Shown: one piece after another, positions 7,168-16,587 of the stretch | Numbering within the stretch: the first letter of the stretch is position 1 | Layout of the letters: each line of letters starts with the position of its first letter | Assembly: GCF_002080455.1 (NCBI RefSeq) | Contig: NZ_CP020555.1 | Span: forward strand, 7,368,501 to 7,432,500 | Direction of reading: 5' to 3' | Length of the DNA stretch: 64,000 bases | Source: Streptomyces sp. Sge12 | Lineage (GTDB): Bacteria; Actinomycetota; Actinomycetes; Streptomycetales; Streptomycetaceae | The notes under the pieces: generated by a model | Told to the model about the DNA's origin: nothing | What the model saw: only the letters and a program-made list of their open reading frames with translations | Database searches by the model: none | Position numbers and translations under genes: made by a program

Positions 7168-8387
7168 AGGACCTCCTCGGGGCCGTCGTGGCCGTCGACG
7201 CCGTCGCTCTTCAGCGGGAGCCGGGCCGCCACCCGGAAGCCGCCGTCCGGCCGGGGGCCCGCCTCGACGGTGCCGCCCAGGGCCGCGGCCCGTTCGCGCA
7301 TCCCGACGAGGCCGTTGCCGCTGCCGCCCGAGGCGTCGCCCGTGGCCGGGCCGTCGTCGTCCACCCGCAGCCCCAGGGCGTGCGGCTGCCAGGTGAGGCG
7401 GATACGGGCGGTGCGCGAGCCGGAGTGGCGCATCACATTGGTCAGCGCCTCCTGGAGGATGCGGAAGGCGGCGAGGTCCACGCCGGGCGGCAGCGGCCTG
7501 GCCCCGCCCTCGGCCGTGACGTCCACGGCCAGTCCGGCCGACGCCGCCTGTTCCACCAGCTCGGGCAGCCGGTCGAGACCGGGCGCGGGGGAGCGCGGTG
7601 CCTCGCCGGGGGAGCGCAGGGTGTCGAGCACCTGCCGGACCTCGCCCAGCGCCTCCTTGCTCGCCGCCTTGATGGTGGCGAGCGCCGTACGGGCCTGCTC
7701 GGGATCGGAGTCGAGCAGGGCCAGCCCGACCCCCGCCTGGACGTTGATCACCGAGATGCTGTGGGCGAGGACATCGTGCAGTTCACGCGCGATCCGCAGC
7801 CGTTCCTCGTCCACCCGGCGCCGCTCGGCCGCCGCCCGCTCGGCCCGCTCCCGGGCCCACTGCTCCCGGCGTACGCGGACCAGCTCCGCGACGGCGAGCA
7901 CCGCGAGCACCCATGCGGTGATGCCCAGCTCCTGCGCCCAGGGCGTCGGGCCGTCCCCGGCGGGCGGGAGCCACCGGTAGAGCCAGTGCCCGATGAGCAG
8001 GTGTCCGGCCCAGAGCAGGCCGACGGCGCCCCACGCGGCCCGGCGCGCTCCGGCGACGACGGCCGCGAAGCAGGCCAGGGCCAGGCTGAGGAACACCGGG
8101 CCGTACGGATAACCGGCGCCCACATAGACCAGGGTGACGACGCTGACCCCGTACACCACGGCCACCGGATACCGGTGCCGCACCACCAGCAGGGCGGGCC
8201 CGAGCAGCAACAGGAGACGGGCGAAGCCGTCCAGCGGCATCCGCCCGCTCTGCGCGTGCGCCGCCCACCCCGCGCCGATCTGCGCGAAGACGGCGACGAG
8301 CAGGGCCGAGCGCCAGGCCGGGCCCCGCCCGGTCCGCTCCACCCATCGCCGCCACGGGGGACCCGGGCGCTCGCGCAGCTCTTCCAT
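7164..8387 (-). CDS. DesK/NarL-type sensor histidine kinase
   Basis: The 407-residue membrane kinase has four to five N-terminal hydrophobic segments (about residues 25-150) with little periplasmic sequence, so it may sense a membrane or intramembrane cue. The phosphoacceptor His lies in RELHDVLAHSISVINVQAG (HisKA_3 type). The ATPase domain shows LTNVMRHSGSRTARI (N box) and a glycine-rich NGLVGMRERAAALGG. It precedes and overlaps the response regulator gene. The divergent region upstream holds its promoter. Confidence 0.95.
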   Translation of the reverse strand: MEELRERPGPPWRRWVERTGRGPAWRSALLVAVFAQIGAGWAAHAQSGRMPLDGFARLLLLLGPALLVVRHRYPVAVVYGVSVVTLVYVGAGYPYGPVFLSLALACFAAVVAGARRAAWGAVGLLWAGHLLIGHWLYRWLPPAGDGPTPWAQELGITAWVLAVLAVAELVRVRREQWARERAERAAAERRRVDEERLRIARELHDVLAHSISVINVQAGVGLALLDSDPEQARTALATIKAASKEALGEVRQVLDTLRSPGEAPRSPAPGLDRLPELVEQAASAGLAVDVTAEGGARPLPPGVDLAAFRILQEALTNVMRHSGSRTARIRLTWQPHALGLRVDDDGPATGDASGGSGNGLVGMRERAAALGGTVEAGPRPDGGFRVAARLPLKSDGVDGHDGPEEVL

Positions 8388-8691
8388 ACCGCCACGCTAG
8401 ACCCGGTCCGCCGTCACCCGCGTCACCCCGGCGTAGCGTTTCAGGCGTACTCCCCACGTAGTACCCGTACCCGACTTTTCGCCCTGTCGGACGACGGTCC
8501 GGCCGAGGGCGGAGTCCCGCCGGCACGTGGTGGTGGAGGCGGCCCGATCAAGCTAGGTTGCACGGAACCGGAGGGCGTACGGAGAGATCCGCCCCCGGCG
8601 CCGACCGACCGCCGCACTGCCGTAAATTGTCCCACGGCTCGCCCGGTAAGGCCGGGCAAAAGGGACGAGTTGGGGTAGGAGTGGGCAGGAC
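8388..8691. promoter_or_regulatory. Divergent intergenic region with leader hairpin
   Basis: These 304 bp separate the sensor kinase (minus) from the gene at 8692 (plus). Bases 8641-8657 form a compact hairpin (GCCCGG, loop TAAGG, CCGGGC) followed by AAAAGGG in the leader of the plus-strand gene. Just before it GCCGT and ACGGC flank TAAATTGTCCC. The role could be attenuation or mRNA stability; no known riboswitch was recognised. No small gene is convincing. Confidence 0.4.
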
Positions 8692-9855
8692 ATGGCGCGA
8701 CGCGGACGTGCGGAAGCGGACCGAGGTGCCACCTCCGCCGCACCCACGGCCCTGGGCTCCGGGATAGCCGCGGCGGCCGACGGCGGGAGCGCGGCCCGGG
8801 GCTGGCTCCGCCTGGGGCGGGACGGCCGGCTGACCGCCTACGCGAGCTGCGCCGAGGGCCTGGTGCGCTGGACCGAGTCCGCGCCGGGTTCCGACCTGTG
8901 GCAGGGGCCCGAGCTGTTCCCCGTGGAGGGCTGGGCGGGCCGGTTCACCCTGGCCCAGGACTCCAACGGCTTCGTCTGGTTCGCCGGCACCCGCTACCGG
9001 GAGGGGGCTCCGGGCGGTCGCGAACTCGTCATCACCACCCAGTACCAGACCGGCCGTCCGCTCGCCGACTGGCGCGCGGTGGGCAACCCCTTCCCCGACC
9101 GCAAGCAGGACGACGGGGAGCCCCAGCCTGCGCCCGCGGACCCGGTGGTGCTCCCCGACGGCACCGGAGCGCTCCACGTCGTCACCACCCGGTTCGGCGC
9201 GGGTGTCCGCGGCCGAACGCGCCGCGCCGATGGCATATGGGGTAATTGGGCAGACTTTCAAGGCAAATGGGTGCGCGGGGCCGTCGTACCGCTCGTGACG
9301 GCCCAGGGCCGTGCCGAGTTCCTCGCCCCCTTCCGGGGCGGGGCCTCGTACTGGGGCCAGGAGGTCGCGGGGGGCGAGTTCAAGTGGCTGGGACGCATCG
9401 AGGCCGACGCGGTCGAGGGAACGTACAGCTCTTTTGAGACAGGCCGTGGTACCGGTACCTACTTCTGGCGCCACCCGGCGGACGGCGGCGTCGTGGCCTA
9501 CCGCCCGCAGGCTCCCGCCGGCGCGGCACCCGCGTTCATGTCGCTGGGCGGTGCGGGAGGGGCCGGTCCGGTGGGCGTCGCCCGCACGCGCATCGACGGA
9601 TACGACTGCACGGTCCTGCTCCAGCGGGGGGCGCAGGGCTATCCGGAAATCGCCGCGTACCCGACCGAGGGCGAGCAGTACGGCGCCTGGTGGGCGCCTG
9701 TGGGGAATCGGTGTGCGGGGTTGCCGGCCATCTCCCTCGACGCCCGCGGCTCGGTCACGATCGCGATGATCGACTTGGATGGCGGGCTGCTGATCGCGCG
9801 GCAGGATCCGACGGATCCGGGCCTGGCGTTCGGCCCGTGGCATCGGGTGGGGTGA
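8692..9855 (+). CDS. Conserved hypothetical protein, probable beta-propeller
   Basis: The 387-residue protein has no signal peptide or membrane segment. After a 35-residue Ala/Gly-rich start it is built of repeated strands with Trp/Phe-Gly patterns such as GFVWFAGTRY, GIWGNWADFQGKW and GEQYGAWWAPVGNR, about six or seven times. That resembles five- to seven-bladed propellers and sialidase- or lectin-like folds. No catalytic Asp-box is clear. It lies upstream of the surface-polymer gene pair on the same strand but 349 bp away. The start ATG 8692 has GGGCAGGA upstream. Function unknown. Confidence 0.65.
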   Translation: MARRGRAEADRGATSAAPTALGSGIAAAADGGSAARGWLRLGRDGRLTAYASCAEGLVRWTESAPGSDLWQGPELFPVEGWAGRFTLAQDSNGFVWFAGTRYREGAPGGRELVITTQYQTGRPLADWRAVGNPFPDRKQDDGEPQPAPADPVVLPDGTGALHVVTTRFGAGVRGRTRRADGIWGNWADFQGKWVRGAVVPLVTAQGRAEFLAPFRGGASYWGQEVAGGEFKWLGRIEADAVEGTYSSFETGRGTGTYFWRHPADGGVVAYRPQAPAGAAPAFMSLGGAGGAGPVGVARTRIDGYDCTVLLQRGAQGYPEIAAYPTEGEQYGAWWAPVGNRCAGLPAISLDARGSVTIAMIDLDGGLLIARQDPTDPGLAFGPWHRVG

Positions 9856-10204
9856 CCCACCTCACCAGGGCCGGGGAGGTCCGGCGAGTGAAGCGCTGCT
9901 TCCGCATACGTCACCCGAGGGCGGTGGGGAGTTGGCAGGTCGGGGCGCCGCGGGGAAGAGCCGCTCGTTCGCGAACGTGAAGCATTGGGCGGGTGAAGCG
10001 TTCGTGAATACTTGCTCGTCATTAAGTGATTGCCCTACGCTGCGCAGACGCTGTCAAGGTCGTATAAGTGTGCGGCGGCGGGCGGTGGGGCGGGTCGAAA
10101 TGTTCGGGGAGCGGTGGGTGACCAGATTCAGGGGCGGGTCTGGCAGCGTGCCTCGGCAACTCCCGATGCGCCGAAAGACGTGTGACTATCGAGGAGCTTT
10201 CTGA
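9856..10204. promoter_or_regulatory. Regulatory region upstream of glycosyltransferase fusion gene
   Basis: These 349 bp contain no convincing gene. A perfect 12-bp palindrome CGTTCGCGAACG (9966-9977) is followed by another CGTTCG half at 9999-10004, and GTGAAGC(A/G)TT occurs twice between 9977 and 10002. A TATAAG element lies at 10063-10068. Together they look like an operator/promoter zone for the gene at 10205. GAGGAG at about 10190 is the ribosome site. Confidence 0.45.
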
Positions 10205-13200
10205 GTGGCAGGTATGCCCCGCCTGAGTGTTGTCGTGCCCTTCCAGGACGTTGAGATATACCTCCAGGAATGTCTGGAATCGATAGCCAGGCAGACGTTC
10301 CCCGACCTTGAAGTGATCATGGTCGACGACGGCTCGACCGACTCCTCGACGGCGATAGCCGCGGAATTCGCCCGCCGCGACCACCGGTTCAAGCTCCTTC
10401 GGCAGGAGTCGATGGGGCCGGGACATGCCCGCAATGTCGGCATTCGCGCCGCGCACCCCCAGGCCGAGTTCCTCGCGTTCGTCGATGGCGACGACGTCAT
10501 ACCCGAGTACGCCTACGAGCTGCTCGTGCAGACCCTCGAGGGCTCCGGCTCCGACTTCGTGTCGGGCAACGTGCAGATGATGAACTCCACCAAGCGGTGG
10601 CAGTCCCCCCTGCACAAGGCGCCCATGCAGAAGAGCAGGCGCGGCACGCACATCACCAAGCTGCCGGACCTCATCTACGACCGCACGGTGTGGAACAAGC
10701 TGTTCCGCCGCTCCTTCTGGGACTACCACTACATCGCGTTCCCCGAGGGCGTGATGTACGAGGACTCCTGGGTCAACATGTTCGCCCACTTCCGGGCCGC
10801 CAAGGTCGACATCCTCACGGACATCGTCTACTTCTGGCGCCGGCGCGAGGGCGGCGCCGCCCCCTCCATCACCCAGCGGCACACCGAGTTCAGCAACCTC
10901 CAGGACCGTGTCTCCGCGGTCCAGTCGGTGAGCCGCTTCCTCGCCGGACACCGCGCCCGGTCCTACTCCGACCACAAGCGCAAGTACGACCTGGCCTGCC
11001 TGAAGTCGGACCTGATGCTGCACCTGAAGGTGCTGCCGGACGCCGACGCGGAGTACCAGGACGCCTTCATGCAGTGGGCGAACGAGTTCCTGGACGAGGC
11101 CGACGCCGACATCATCCAGGAACTCCCCGCCGACGCGCGGGTCAAGTGGCTCCTGGTGCGCGAGGGACGCCTGAAGGAGCTGCTCGACGTCGTCGAGTTC
11201 GAGCGCAAGGGCGGGCCCATGCCCGTCCAGCGCCGCTTCCGCCGCTACCTCAACTACCCCTACCTCGGCGACCGTTCGATCGGCCTCGACAAGAGCGCCT
11301 ACCGGCTCGACAAGGAACTCTCGCTGCACGGCTCGCTGATGCGGGCGCAGTGGGACGACTCCGATCAGCTGGTGCTCGAGGGGTCCGCGTACGTCCGCTT
11401 CATCAACGTGCACAAGCGGCACATGTCGATGAAGGCCATCGCGCTGCGCAACAAGAAGCAGGGCCGGGTGGTGGTCGCCCGGGCGAAGACCACCTACTAC
11501 CCGCAGGCCACCGAGCACTCCAACCAGAACCGCTACTGCTACGACTGGTCCGGATTCCAGGTCAGCTTCGACGCGTCCCGGCTCAAGCACAAGGGCGAGT
11601 GGGTCGAAGGCACGTGGGACGTCGCCGCCGGTGTCCTGAGCCGCGGTCTGTTCCGCTACAAGGGCATAGCCAGGGGTGGCGCCGGAAGCGCGGCCAACCC
11701 GCCCTACCGCTACGTGGAGAAGAACACCCGGGTGGTGCCGCTCTTCATGCAGGGCAAGCTCAAGCTCCGCGTGGAGCGGGTCCGTTGCCGCATCACCCGG
11801 CACCGGGTCGTCGGCGACCACCTCGAACTCGGCGGCGTCTACCTCGGTGACAAGATCCCCGAGTGGGGCAAGTTCCGGGTCACCAGCATGGGCGGTGCCG
11901 GCCGGCACGACTCCTGGGTCCACTTCAAGTACGGCGGCGAGGGCTGGTCCACCTTCGTCACCAGGATCCCGCTCAAGGCACTAGTCCCCGGACACCGCGG
12001 AGCGGCCGACGGCGGTGTTCCGCAGACCTGGAACACCGGCAGCAACGGCTGGAAGACCACCCTCCACGTCGAGGGCCGCAAAGCGCCCATCTACCCGGTC
12101 ATGGCCGAGGGGGCCGAGGACGGCCACTACCGGCTCCCGGCCTTCCTGCAGACCGACAACGGGGACCGCGAGGTCTTCGTCCACCGCAACGGCTCCGGAT
12201 ACGTGGTCCTGTTCGAGCGGGACACCCTGCCGATGGCCACGTCGACGACCTGGCTCCAGGACGGCTCCCTCGAAGTCACCGTCAGCTACGCGGCCGAAGA
12301 CCGCCTGAGCGCCACCGAGTACGCCGCCGCGCACATCGTCGTGCGCTCCCGCGCCCACGGGGCCGAGCGCGTCGTGCCCATCGCCTGGCAGGGCCGGGAG
12401 TTCCGCTTCGTCGTCTCGCCCGCGGCGATGCGGACCCTCGCCGGGCACATCCCGCTGGCCGCCGGCCGCTGGGACTTCTTCCTGCGCCGCCAGGACCCCT
12501 CCGCGGTCACCCGGGAGAACCGGTCCAACGACCTCATGGTCAAGATGACGCAGTCTCTGATCCCCACCTTCCCCAGCGAGATGGCGACCAACGACCGCCG
12601 CTACGAACTCCAGGCGGAGGCCTACGACCGCCTCTCGCTCCTGGTCCACTCGGCGATGCCGGACGAGGCCCGCGGCCCGTACCGGCAGAAGCTGATGCGC
12701 ACCAAGACCTACCCGGAGGCCCGCCGCGCGCCCCTGAACCGGGCGGTCCTGTTCGACGCCTTCAAGGGAACGCAGTACTCCGACAGCCCGCGCGCGCTGC
12801 ACGAGGAAATGGTCCGGCGGGGCGTGGACGTCGAGCACCTGTGGGTGGTGCGCGACGACCAGGTGGACGTCCCGCCCACCGCACGCCCCGTCCGCATGTG
12901 GTCCCCCGACTGGTACGAGGCCATGGCCCGGTCCAAGTACGTCGTGGCCAACAACCACCTGCCGGACTGGTTCGAGAAGCGCGAGGGCCAGGTCGTCGTG
13001 CAGACCTGGCACGGCACCCCGCTCAAGCGCATCGGGCACGACATCGAAGCCGTGCACTTCGCGGACAAGCGGTACCTGGAGCGCGTGGAGAAGGAGGTGC
13101 AGAACTGGGACATGCTGGTGTCCCCGAACAGCTTCAGCACCCCGATCCTCAAGCGGGCCTTCCAGTTCCCCGGCGAGATGGTTGAGAGCGGCTATCCGCG

Positions 13201-13969
13201 CAACGACATCCTGCGCCGCGCGGACGGACGGCGGGCGGCCGAAGTACGCCGCCGCATCGGCCTGCCGCCGGGCAAGAAGGCCATCATGTACGCGCCGACC
13301 TGGCGCGACGACCAGTTCTACGCACCCGGGAAGTACAAGCTCGACTTCCGCATCGACCTCGACGACGCGAAGGCGCAGCTCGGCCACGACCACGTCCTGC
13401 TCGTACGGCGCCACCCCAACGTGGTGGACCCCGTACCGGGCGCCGGCGACGGCTTCGTCTTCGACGTGTCCGACTACCCGGACATGGCGGACCTCTCGCT
13501 CATCGCCGACGTGATGATCACGGACTACTCCTCCCTGATGTTCGACTTCGTCAACACCGGGCGGCCCATCCTCTTCTTCACCTACGACCTGGACCACTAC
13601 CGGGACACGCTGCGCGGCTTCTACTTCGACTTCGAGCGGTCCGCCCCCGGCCCGCTCGTGTACACCTCCCCCGACCTGATCGGGGCGATCCGCAACATCG
13701 ACCGCATCCAGCACGGCTACGCCGCCCGCTACCGCTGGTTCCAGCAGGAGTTCTGCGACCTCGACGACGGTTACGCCTCGGCCCGGCTGACCGACCGCAT
13801 CCTGATCGCCGGCGGTGACCTCGACCCGGCGCGGGCGCAGGCACCGGCGGTCGGCAGCGCGGGCAGGGCCGTCGGCCCGATCATGGGCCAGTCCGTTCCC
13901 CGGCACGCGAACACCCTCGGGCGGGTGCCGGGCCAGCCCGTGAGAAGAATGGATTCCGAGCATGTCTGA
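10205..13969 (+). CDS. Bifunctional family 2 glycosyltransferase / CDP-glycerol glycerophosphotransferase
   Basis: The 1254-residue fusion starts at GTG 10205 with GAGGAG upstream (ATG 10214 is possible). Residues 1-260 are a GT-A glycosyltransferase: LSVVVPFQDVEIYLQECLES, VDDGSTDSS and a DGDD metal motif (FVDGDDVIPEY). About 380-790 is a long beta-rich middle region. About 845-1200 is a TagF-like glycerophosphotransferase: HGTPLKRIGHD, YAPTWRDDQF and ITDYSSLMFDF. TagF enzymes polymerise glycerol-phosphate from CDP-glycerol, so the protein probably makes a teichoic-acid-like or glycosylated polyol-phosphate wall polymer at the inner membrane face. It overlaps the next gene by 8 bp. No membrane segment is visible. 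Confidence 0.9.
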   Translation: MAGMPRLSVVVPFQDVEIYLQECLESIARQTFPDLEVIMVDDGSTDSSTAIAAEFARRDHRFKLLRQESMGPGHARNVGIRAAHPQAEFLAFVDGDDVIPEYAYELLVQTLEGSGSDFVSGNVQMMNSTKRWQSPLHKAPMQKSRRGTHITKLPDLIYDRTVWNKLFRRSFWDYHYIAFPEGVMYEDSWVNMFAHFRAAKVDILTDIVYFWRRREGGAAPSITQRHTEFSNLQDRVSAVQSVSRFLAGHRARSYSDHKRKYDLACLKSDLMLHLKVLPDADAEYQDAFMQWANEFLDEADADIIQELPADARVKWLLVREGRLKELLDVVEFERKGGPMPVQRRFRRYLNYPYLGDRSIGLDKSAYRLDKELSLHGSLMRAQWDDSDQLVLEGSAYVRFINVHKRHMSMKAIALRNKKQGRVVVARAKTTYYPQATEHSNQNRYCYDWSGFQVSFDASRLKHKGEWVEGTWDVAAGVLSRGLFRYKGIARGGAGSAANPPYRYVEKNTRVVPLFMQGKLKLRVERVRCRITRHRVVGDHLELGGVYLGDKIPEWGKFRVTSMGGAGRHDSWVHFKYGGEGWSTFVTRIPLKALVPGHRGAADGGVPQTWNTGSNGWKTTLHVEGRKAPIYPVMAEGAEDGHYRLPAFLQTDNGDREVFVHRNGSGYVVLFERDTLPMATSTTWLQDGSLEVTVSYAAEDRLSATEYAAAHIVVRSRAHGAERVVPIAWQGREFRFVVSPAAMRTLAGHIPLAAGRWDFFLRRQDPSAVTRENRSNDLMVKMTQSLIPTFPSEMATNDRRYELQAEAYDRLSLLVHSAMPDEARGPYRQKLMRTKTYPEARRAPLNRAVLFDAFKGTQYSDSPRALHEEMVRRGVDVEHLWVVRDDQVDVPPTARPVRMWSPDWYEAMARSKYVVANNHLPDWFEKREGQVVVQTWHGTPLKRIGHDIEAVHFADKRYLERVEKEVQNWDMLVSPNSFSTPILKRAFQFPGEMVESGYPRNDILRRADGRRAAEVRRRIGLPPGKKAIMYAPTWRDDQFYAPGKYKLDFRIDLDDAKAQLGHDHVLLVRRHPNVVDPVPGAGDGFVFDVSDYPDMADLSLIADVMITDYSSLMFDFVNTGRPILFFTYDLDHYRDTLRGFYFDFERSAPGPLVYTSPDLIGAIRNIDRIQHGYAARYRWFQQEFCDLDDGYASARLTDRILIAGGDLDPARAQAPAVGSAGRAVGPIMGQSVPRHANTLGRVPGQPVRRMDSEHV

Positions 13970-15536
13970 GGCAGCCCAGAAAGCGCGCCGCGTCTTCACG
14001 GGCGTGGAGTCCTCCGGGCCGGTGCCCATCGAGTACCGCTTCTCGCACGCGAAGAACGGCAACCGCCATCTGGTCGTGGCCTTCGCCAACCACGCGGTCC
14101 CCGGTGAGTACGGCGGATCCGGCGGCCCCCTCCACGACCTGCGGGCCAACGTCCTGTGGGTCCGCGACCTGTTCGACGGGGAGAACAGCCACTACCTCTG
14201 CAACGGCCTGGACTTCGCGCTCGACGAGTCCGTCGCCGGGCTCATCTCACGGGTCATGAACGCGCTGTCCCTGACACCGGACGACTGCACCCTGTTCGGC
14301 ACGTCCAAGGGGGCCGGCGCGGCTCTGTACTTCGGGCTGAAGTACGGCTTCAAGAACATCGTCGCCGCCATGCCCCGCTTCCTGACCGGCACGTACGTCG
14401 GCCAGGACATGCAGAGCGCCGCCCGGGTGGCGCCGGGGGAGGGGGCGCCGTCGAACCTCCCCACGCTCGACTCGGTCCTCCCGGACGTGGTGCGCGGCGG
14501 CGTACGCCGCCCCGCCAACGTCTACCTCGTCTCCTCGCCCCGGGACGAGCACTACGCGCGCCAGGTGGAACCCCTCCTCGGACTGTTCCAGGGCTACGAG
14601 AACTTCAACTTCGTCTACAACGAATCTCCGCTGATCCCCCCTCACGGGCGGGTGCCGCTGCGGAACCTCCCGGCCGTCACCGGTCTGCTCGACCTCCTCG
14701 TCGACGGCATCTCGCCCCGGATCGGCATGGTCCGCAACGGCCACGAACAGCCGGGCCGCAGCACCTCCGCCATCGACGCGTACCTCTCCGACACCTCGCA
14801 GGTGAAGGGCGATTCCTTCCCCCGGCCGGTGGTCCTCGCTCCGGCGGAGAACACCCAGGCTCCCCGCAACGCCATCCGCTTCGTGGGGACCGCCCCGAGG
14901 GGCGCGGTGCGGGTCAGCGTCTGGGAGGACGGCAAGTACCAGGGCGCGGCGCCCGTGGGCGCCGACGGGAGCTGGACCTGGCAGCGAGAGAAGCCCTGGT
15001 CCCGGGGCCGGCACGTGGTCAGGCTGTTCGCGGCGGACGCGAACAACTACCACTCCAAGCGCACCGAAGTGATCTTCACGGCCCTGGAGGCGAGCGCCGC
15101 CCACGAAGCGGCACAGGCACAGGCCCAGGCCCAGGCACCGGCTCAGGCGCAGGCACCGGCCCGGGCCCGGACCGCGGCGGCCGCGTCGGCACCTGCCGGG
15201 ACACCCACGGGGGTCCGACCGGTGGCGCTGACGGTGACCGCACCGTCCGCACAGCAGCAGGTGCCGGGCCCCGCGGTCGTCTTCATGGGCTACGCCCCCG
15301 GCGCCGTGCGCGTGGAGTTCCGCAAGGACGGCACCGGCCTCGGGGCGGCCCCGGTGATGGCGGACGGAAGCTGGAGCTGGGACGCGGGCTGGGCCTGGCC
15401 CCAGGGCGGGCACTTCGTCGAGGCCGTGGCCGTGGACGCCATGGGCAACGCGGCCGCCTGGACCACGGCCGCCTTCACCGTCATGAACGCGTACACGGCT
15501 CCGGCGCAGGGGGCCTACATCAACGCGCGGTACTGA
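13962..15536 (+). CDS. Alpha/beta-hydrolase-like protein (Asp2/XcbB type) with two Ig-like domains
   Basis: The 524-residue protein starts inside the preceding glycosyltransferase gene, so it is translationally coupled to it. Residues 1-270 form an alpha/beta-hydrolase-like domain with the nucleophile-elbow motif FGTSKGAGAAL (Ser near residue 115) and a late His candidate in PPHGRVPL, as in Asp2 and XcbB/CpsF-type capsule or glycoprotein-export proteins, some of which act as acyltransferases. Two similar Ig-like domains follow (about 287-377 and 428-513, each with GAxPVxADGSWxW), joined by an Ala/Gln/Pro linker. No signal peptide is seen. It may modify the polymer made by its partner. Confidence 0.75.
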   Translation: MSEAAQKARRVFTGVESSGPVPIEYRFSHAKNGNRHLVVAFANHAVPGEYGGSGGPLHDLRANVLWVRDLFDGENSHYLCNGLDFALDESVAGLISRVMNALSLTPDDCTLFGTSKGAGAALYFGLKYGFKNIVAAMPRFLTGTYVGQDMQSAARVAPGEGAPSNLPTLDSVLPDVVRGGVRRPANVYLVSSPRDEHYARQVEPLLGLFQGYENFNFVYNESPLIPPHGRVPLRNLPAVTGLLDLLVDGISPRIGMVRNGHEQPGRSTSAIDAYLSDTSQVKGDSFPRPVVLAPAENTQAPRNAIRFVGTAPRGAVRVSVWEDGKYQGAAPVGADGSWTWQREKPWSRGRHVVRLFAADANNYHSKRTEVIFTALEASAAHEAAQAQAQAQAPAQAQAPARARTAAAASAPAGTPTGVRPVALTVTAPSAQQQVPGPAVVFMGYAPGAVRVEFRKDGTGLGAAPVMADGSWSWDAGWAWPQGGHFVEAVAVDAMGNAAAWTTAAFTVMNAYTAPAQGAYINARY

Positions 15537-16473
15537 CCCCGGCCGTGCCCTCGGGGCGGCTCACCCGCATCACCAGCGGCCGGTGGTCGGACACCTTGGT
15601 GTCCACCACCGTGCAGGAAGTGCGGGGGAGCCGGGTGAACAAGTAGTCGATCTTCGTGCCGTCCTTGAGGGTGGCGCGCCCCGACCGGGAGCCGCCCTTC
15701 TGGTCGCACTCGCGGTACGTGGTGTACGTCTCGGACGGCCAGATCCAGGCGGACGTGTTGCGGTCGCCCACCGGCGGCGGGGAGTTGAAGTCACCGCCGA
15801 AGACCGTACCGGCGTCCGTGGAAGCGGTGGCGACCAGCGAGCTCAGCTGGTCGTCACGGAAGTCCCACTCCGGATGCTCGGCGTCGCTCTCCCGCAGCGA
15901 GAGGTGCGCGTTGCACACCCGCAGCCCCTGGGCCGGGACCCGGGCGCACAGGATGCCGCGGTGCAGTCCCACCGTCGGCTGCTCGGTCGGGACCAGCTCC
16001 ACATCGGTGAGCGCGGAGCCCGCCAGCAGCCCGTACCCGGCCTGTCCGCGCCCCTGGCCGGTGCAGTCGACCGGAGACCTGCGCCCTGCCTCGTCCACCT
16101 CGGCGTACGGTTCGAAGGCGGAGTGCCACTGGGGGCCGAGGCTGCGGGCCGAGGAAACCAGGTCCTGCGAGCACACCTCCTGGAGCAGCAGGACGTGGAC
16201 GTCGGAGTCGTCGATCAGCTCGCGCAGTTGCTGGAACTTCTCCTTCGGGCTCCCGGTCTTCTCGCAGTTCCACTGCCGCACCCCGCACATGTTCCAGGTG
16301 GCGACGGAGACATCGTGCCCCGTGGGGGCGTCCGGGCCCGCGACCGCATCCGGTGTCGGCGCGGACGTGCACGCCACCGCGCCCAACAGGCTCAGGGTCG
16401 TCACCGTGCGGCCGAGGCGCCGGCGGAACGGCCCCAGCCGTGCCCCGCGCCCGGTCTCCATGTGTCTGTGCAT
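15520..16473 (-). CDS. Secreted endonuclease/exonuclease/phosphatase-family protein, probable lipoprotein
   Basis: The 317-residue protein from ATG 16473 (or ATG 16461) has a twin-Arg-rich N-terminus, a hydrophobic core and a lipobox-like LLGAVAC. The mature part has the full EEP metal/catalytic set: ATWNMCGV, LLLQEVCS, NAHLSL, GGDFNSPP, KIDYLF and SDHRPL. These enzymes cleave phosphodiesters in nucleic acids, inositol phosphates or sphingomyelin; the substrate cannot be told. Its end overlaps the convergent gene at 15536 by 17 bp. Confidence 0.85.
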   Translation of the reverse strand: MHRHMETGRGARLGPFRRRLGRTVTTLSLLGAVACTSAPTPDAVAGPDAPTGHDVSVATWNMCGVRQWNCEKTGSPKEKFQQLRELIDDSDVHVLLLQEVCSQDLVSSARSLGPQWHSAFEPYAEVDEAGRRSPVDCTGQGRGQAGYGLLAGSALTDVELVPTEQPTVGLHRGILCARVPAQGLRVCNAHLSLRESDAEHPEWDFRDDQLSSLVATASTDAGTVFGGDFNSPPPVGDRNTSAWIWPSETYTTYRECDQKGGSRSGRATLKDGTKIDYLFTRLPRTSCTVVDTKVSDHRPLVMRVSRPEGTAGVSTAR

Positions 16474-16587
16474 TCGGACATCATTGAGTATGCGCCGGTC
16501 AGACCGTGCATCGGGCCCGGTGCAAACGGTTCCGGATCCCGATCGCGTACCGTGCGCCGCCCGCCGGACACGGCCTAGGCTGGCCCG

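Noticed and set aside
10022..14149. Large antisense frames (633 and 722 codons) opposite the glycosyltransferase fusion
   Set aside because: They mirror the high-GC third positions of the real gene, lack ribosome sites and show only low-complexity Val/Gly/Glu/Arg-rich text.
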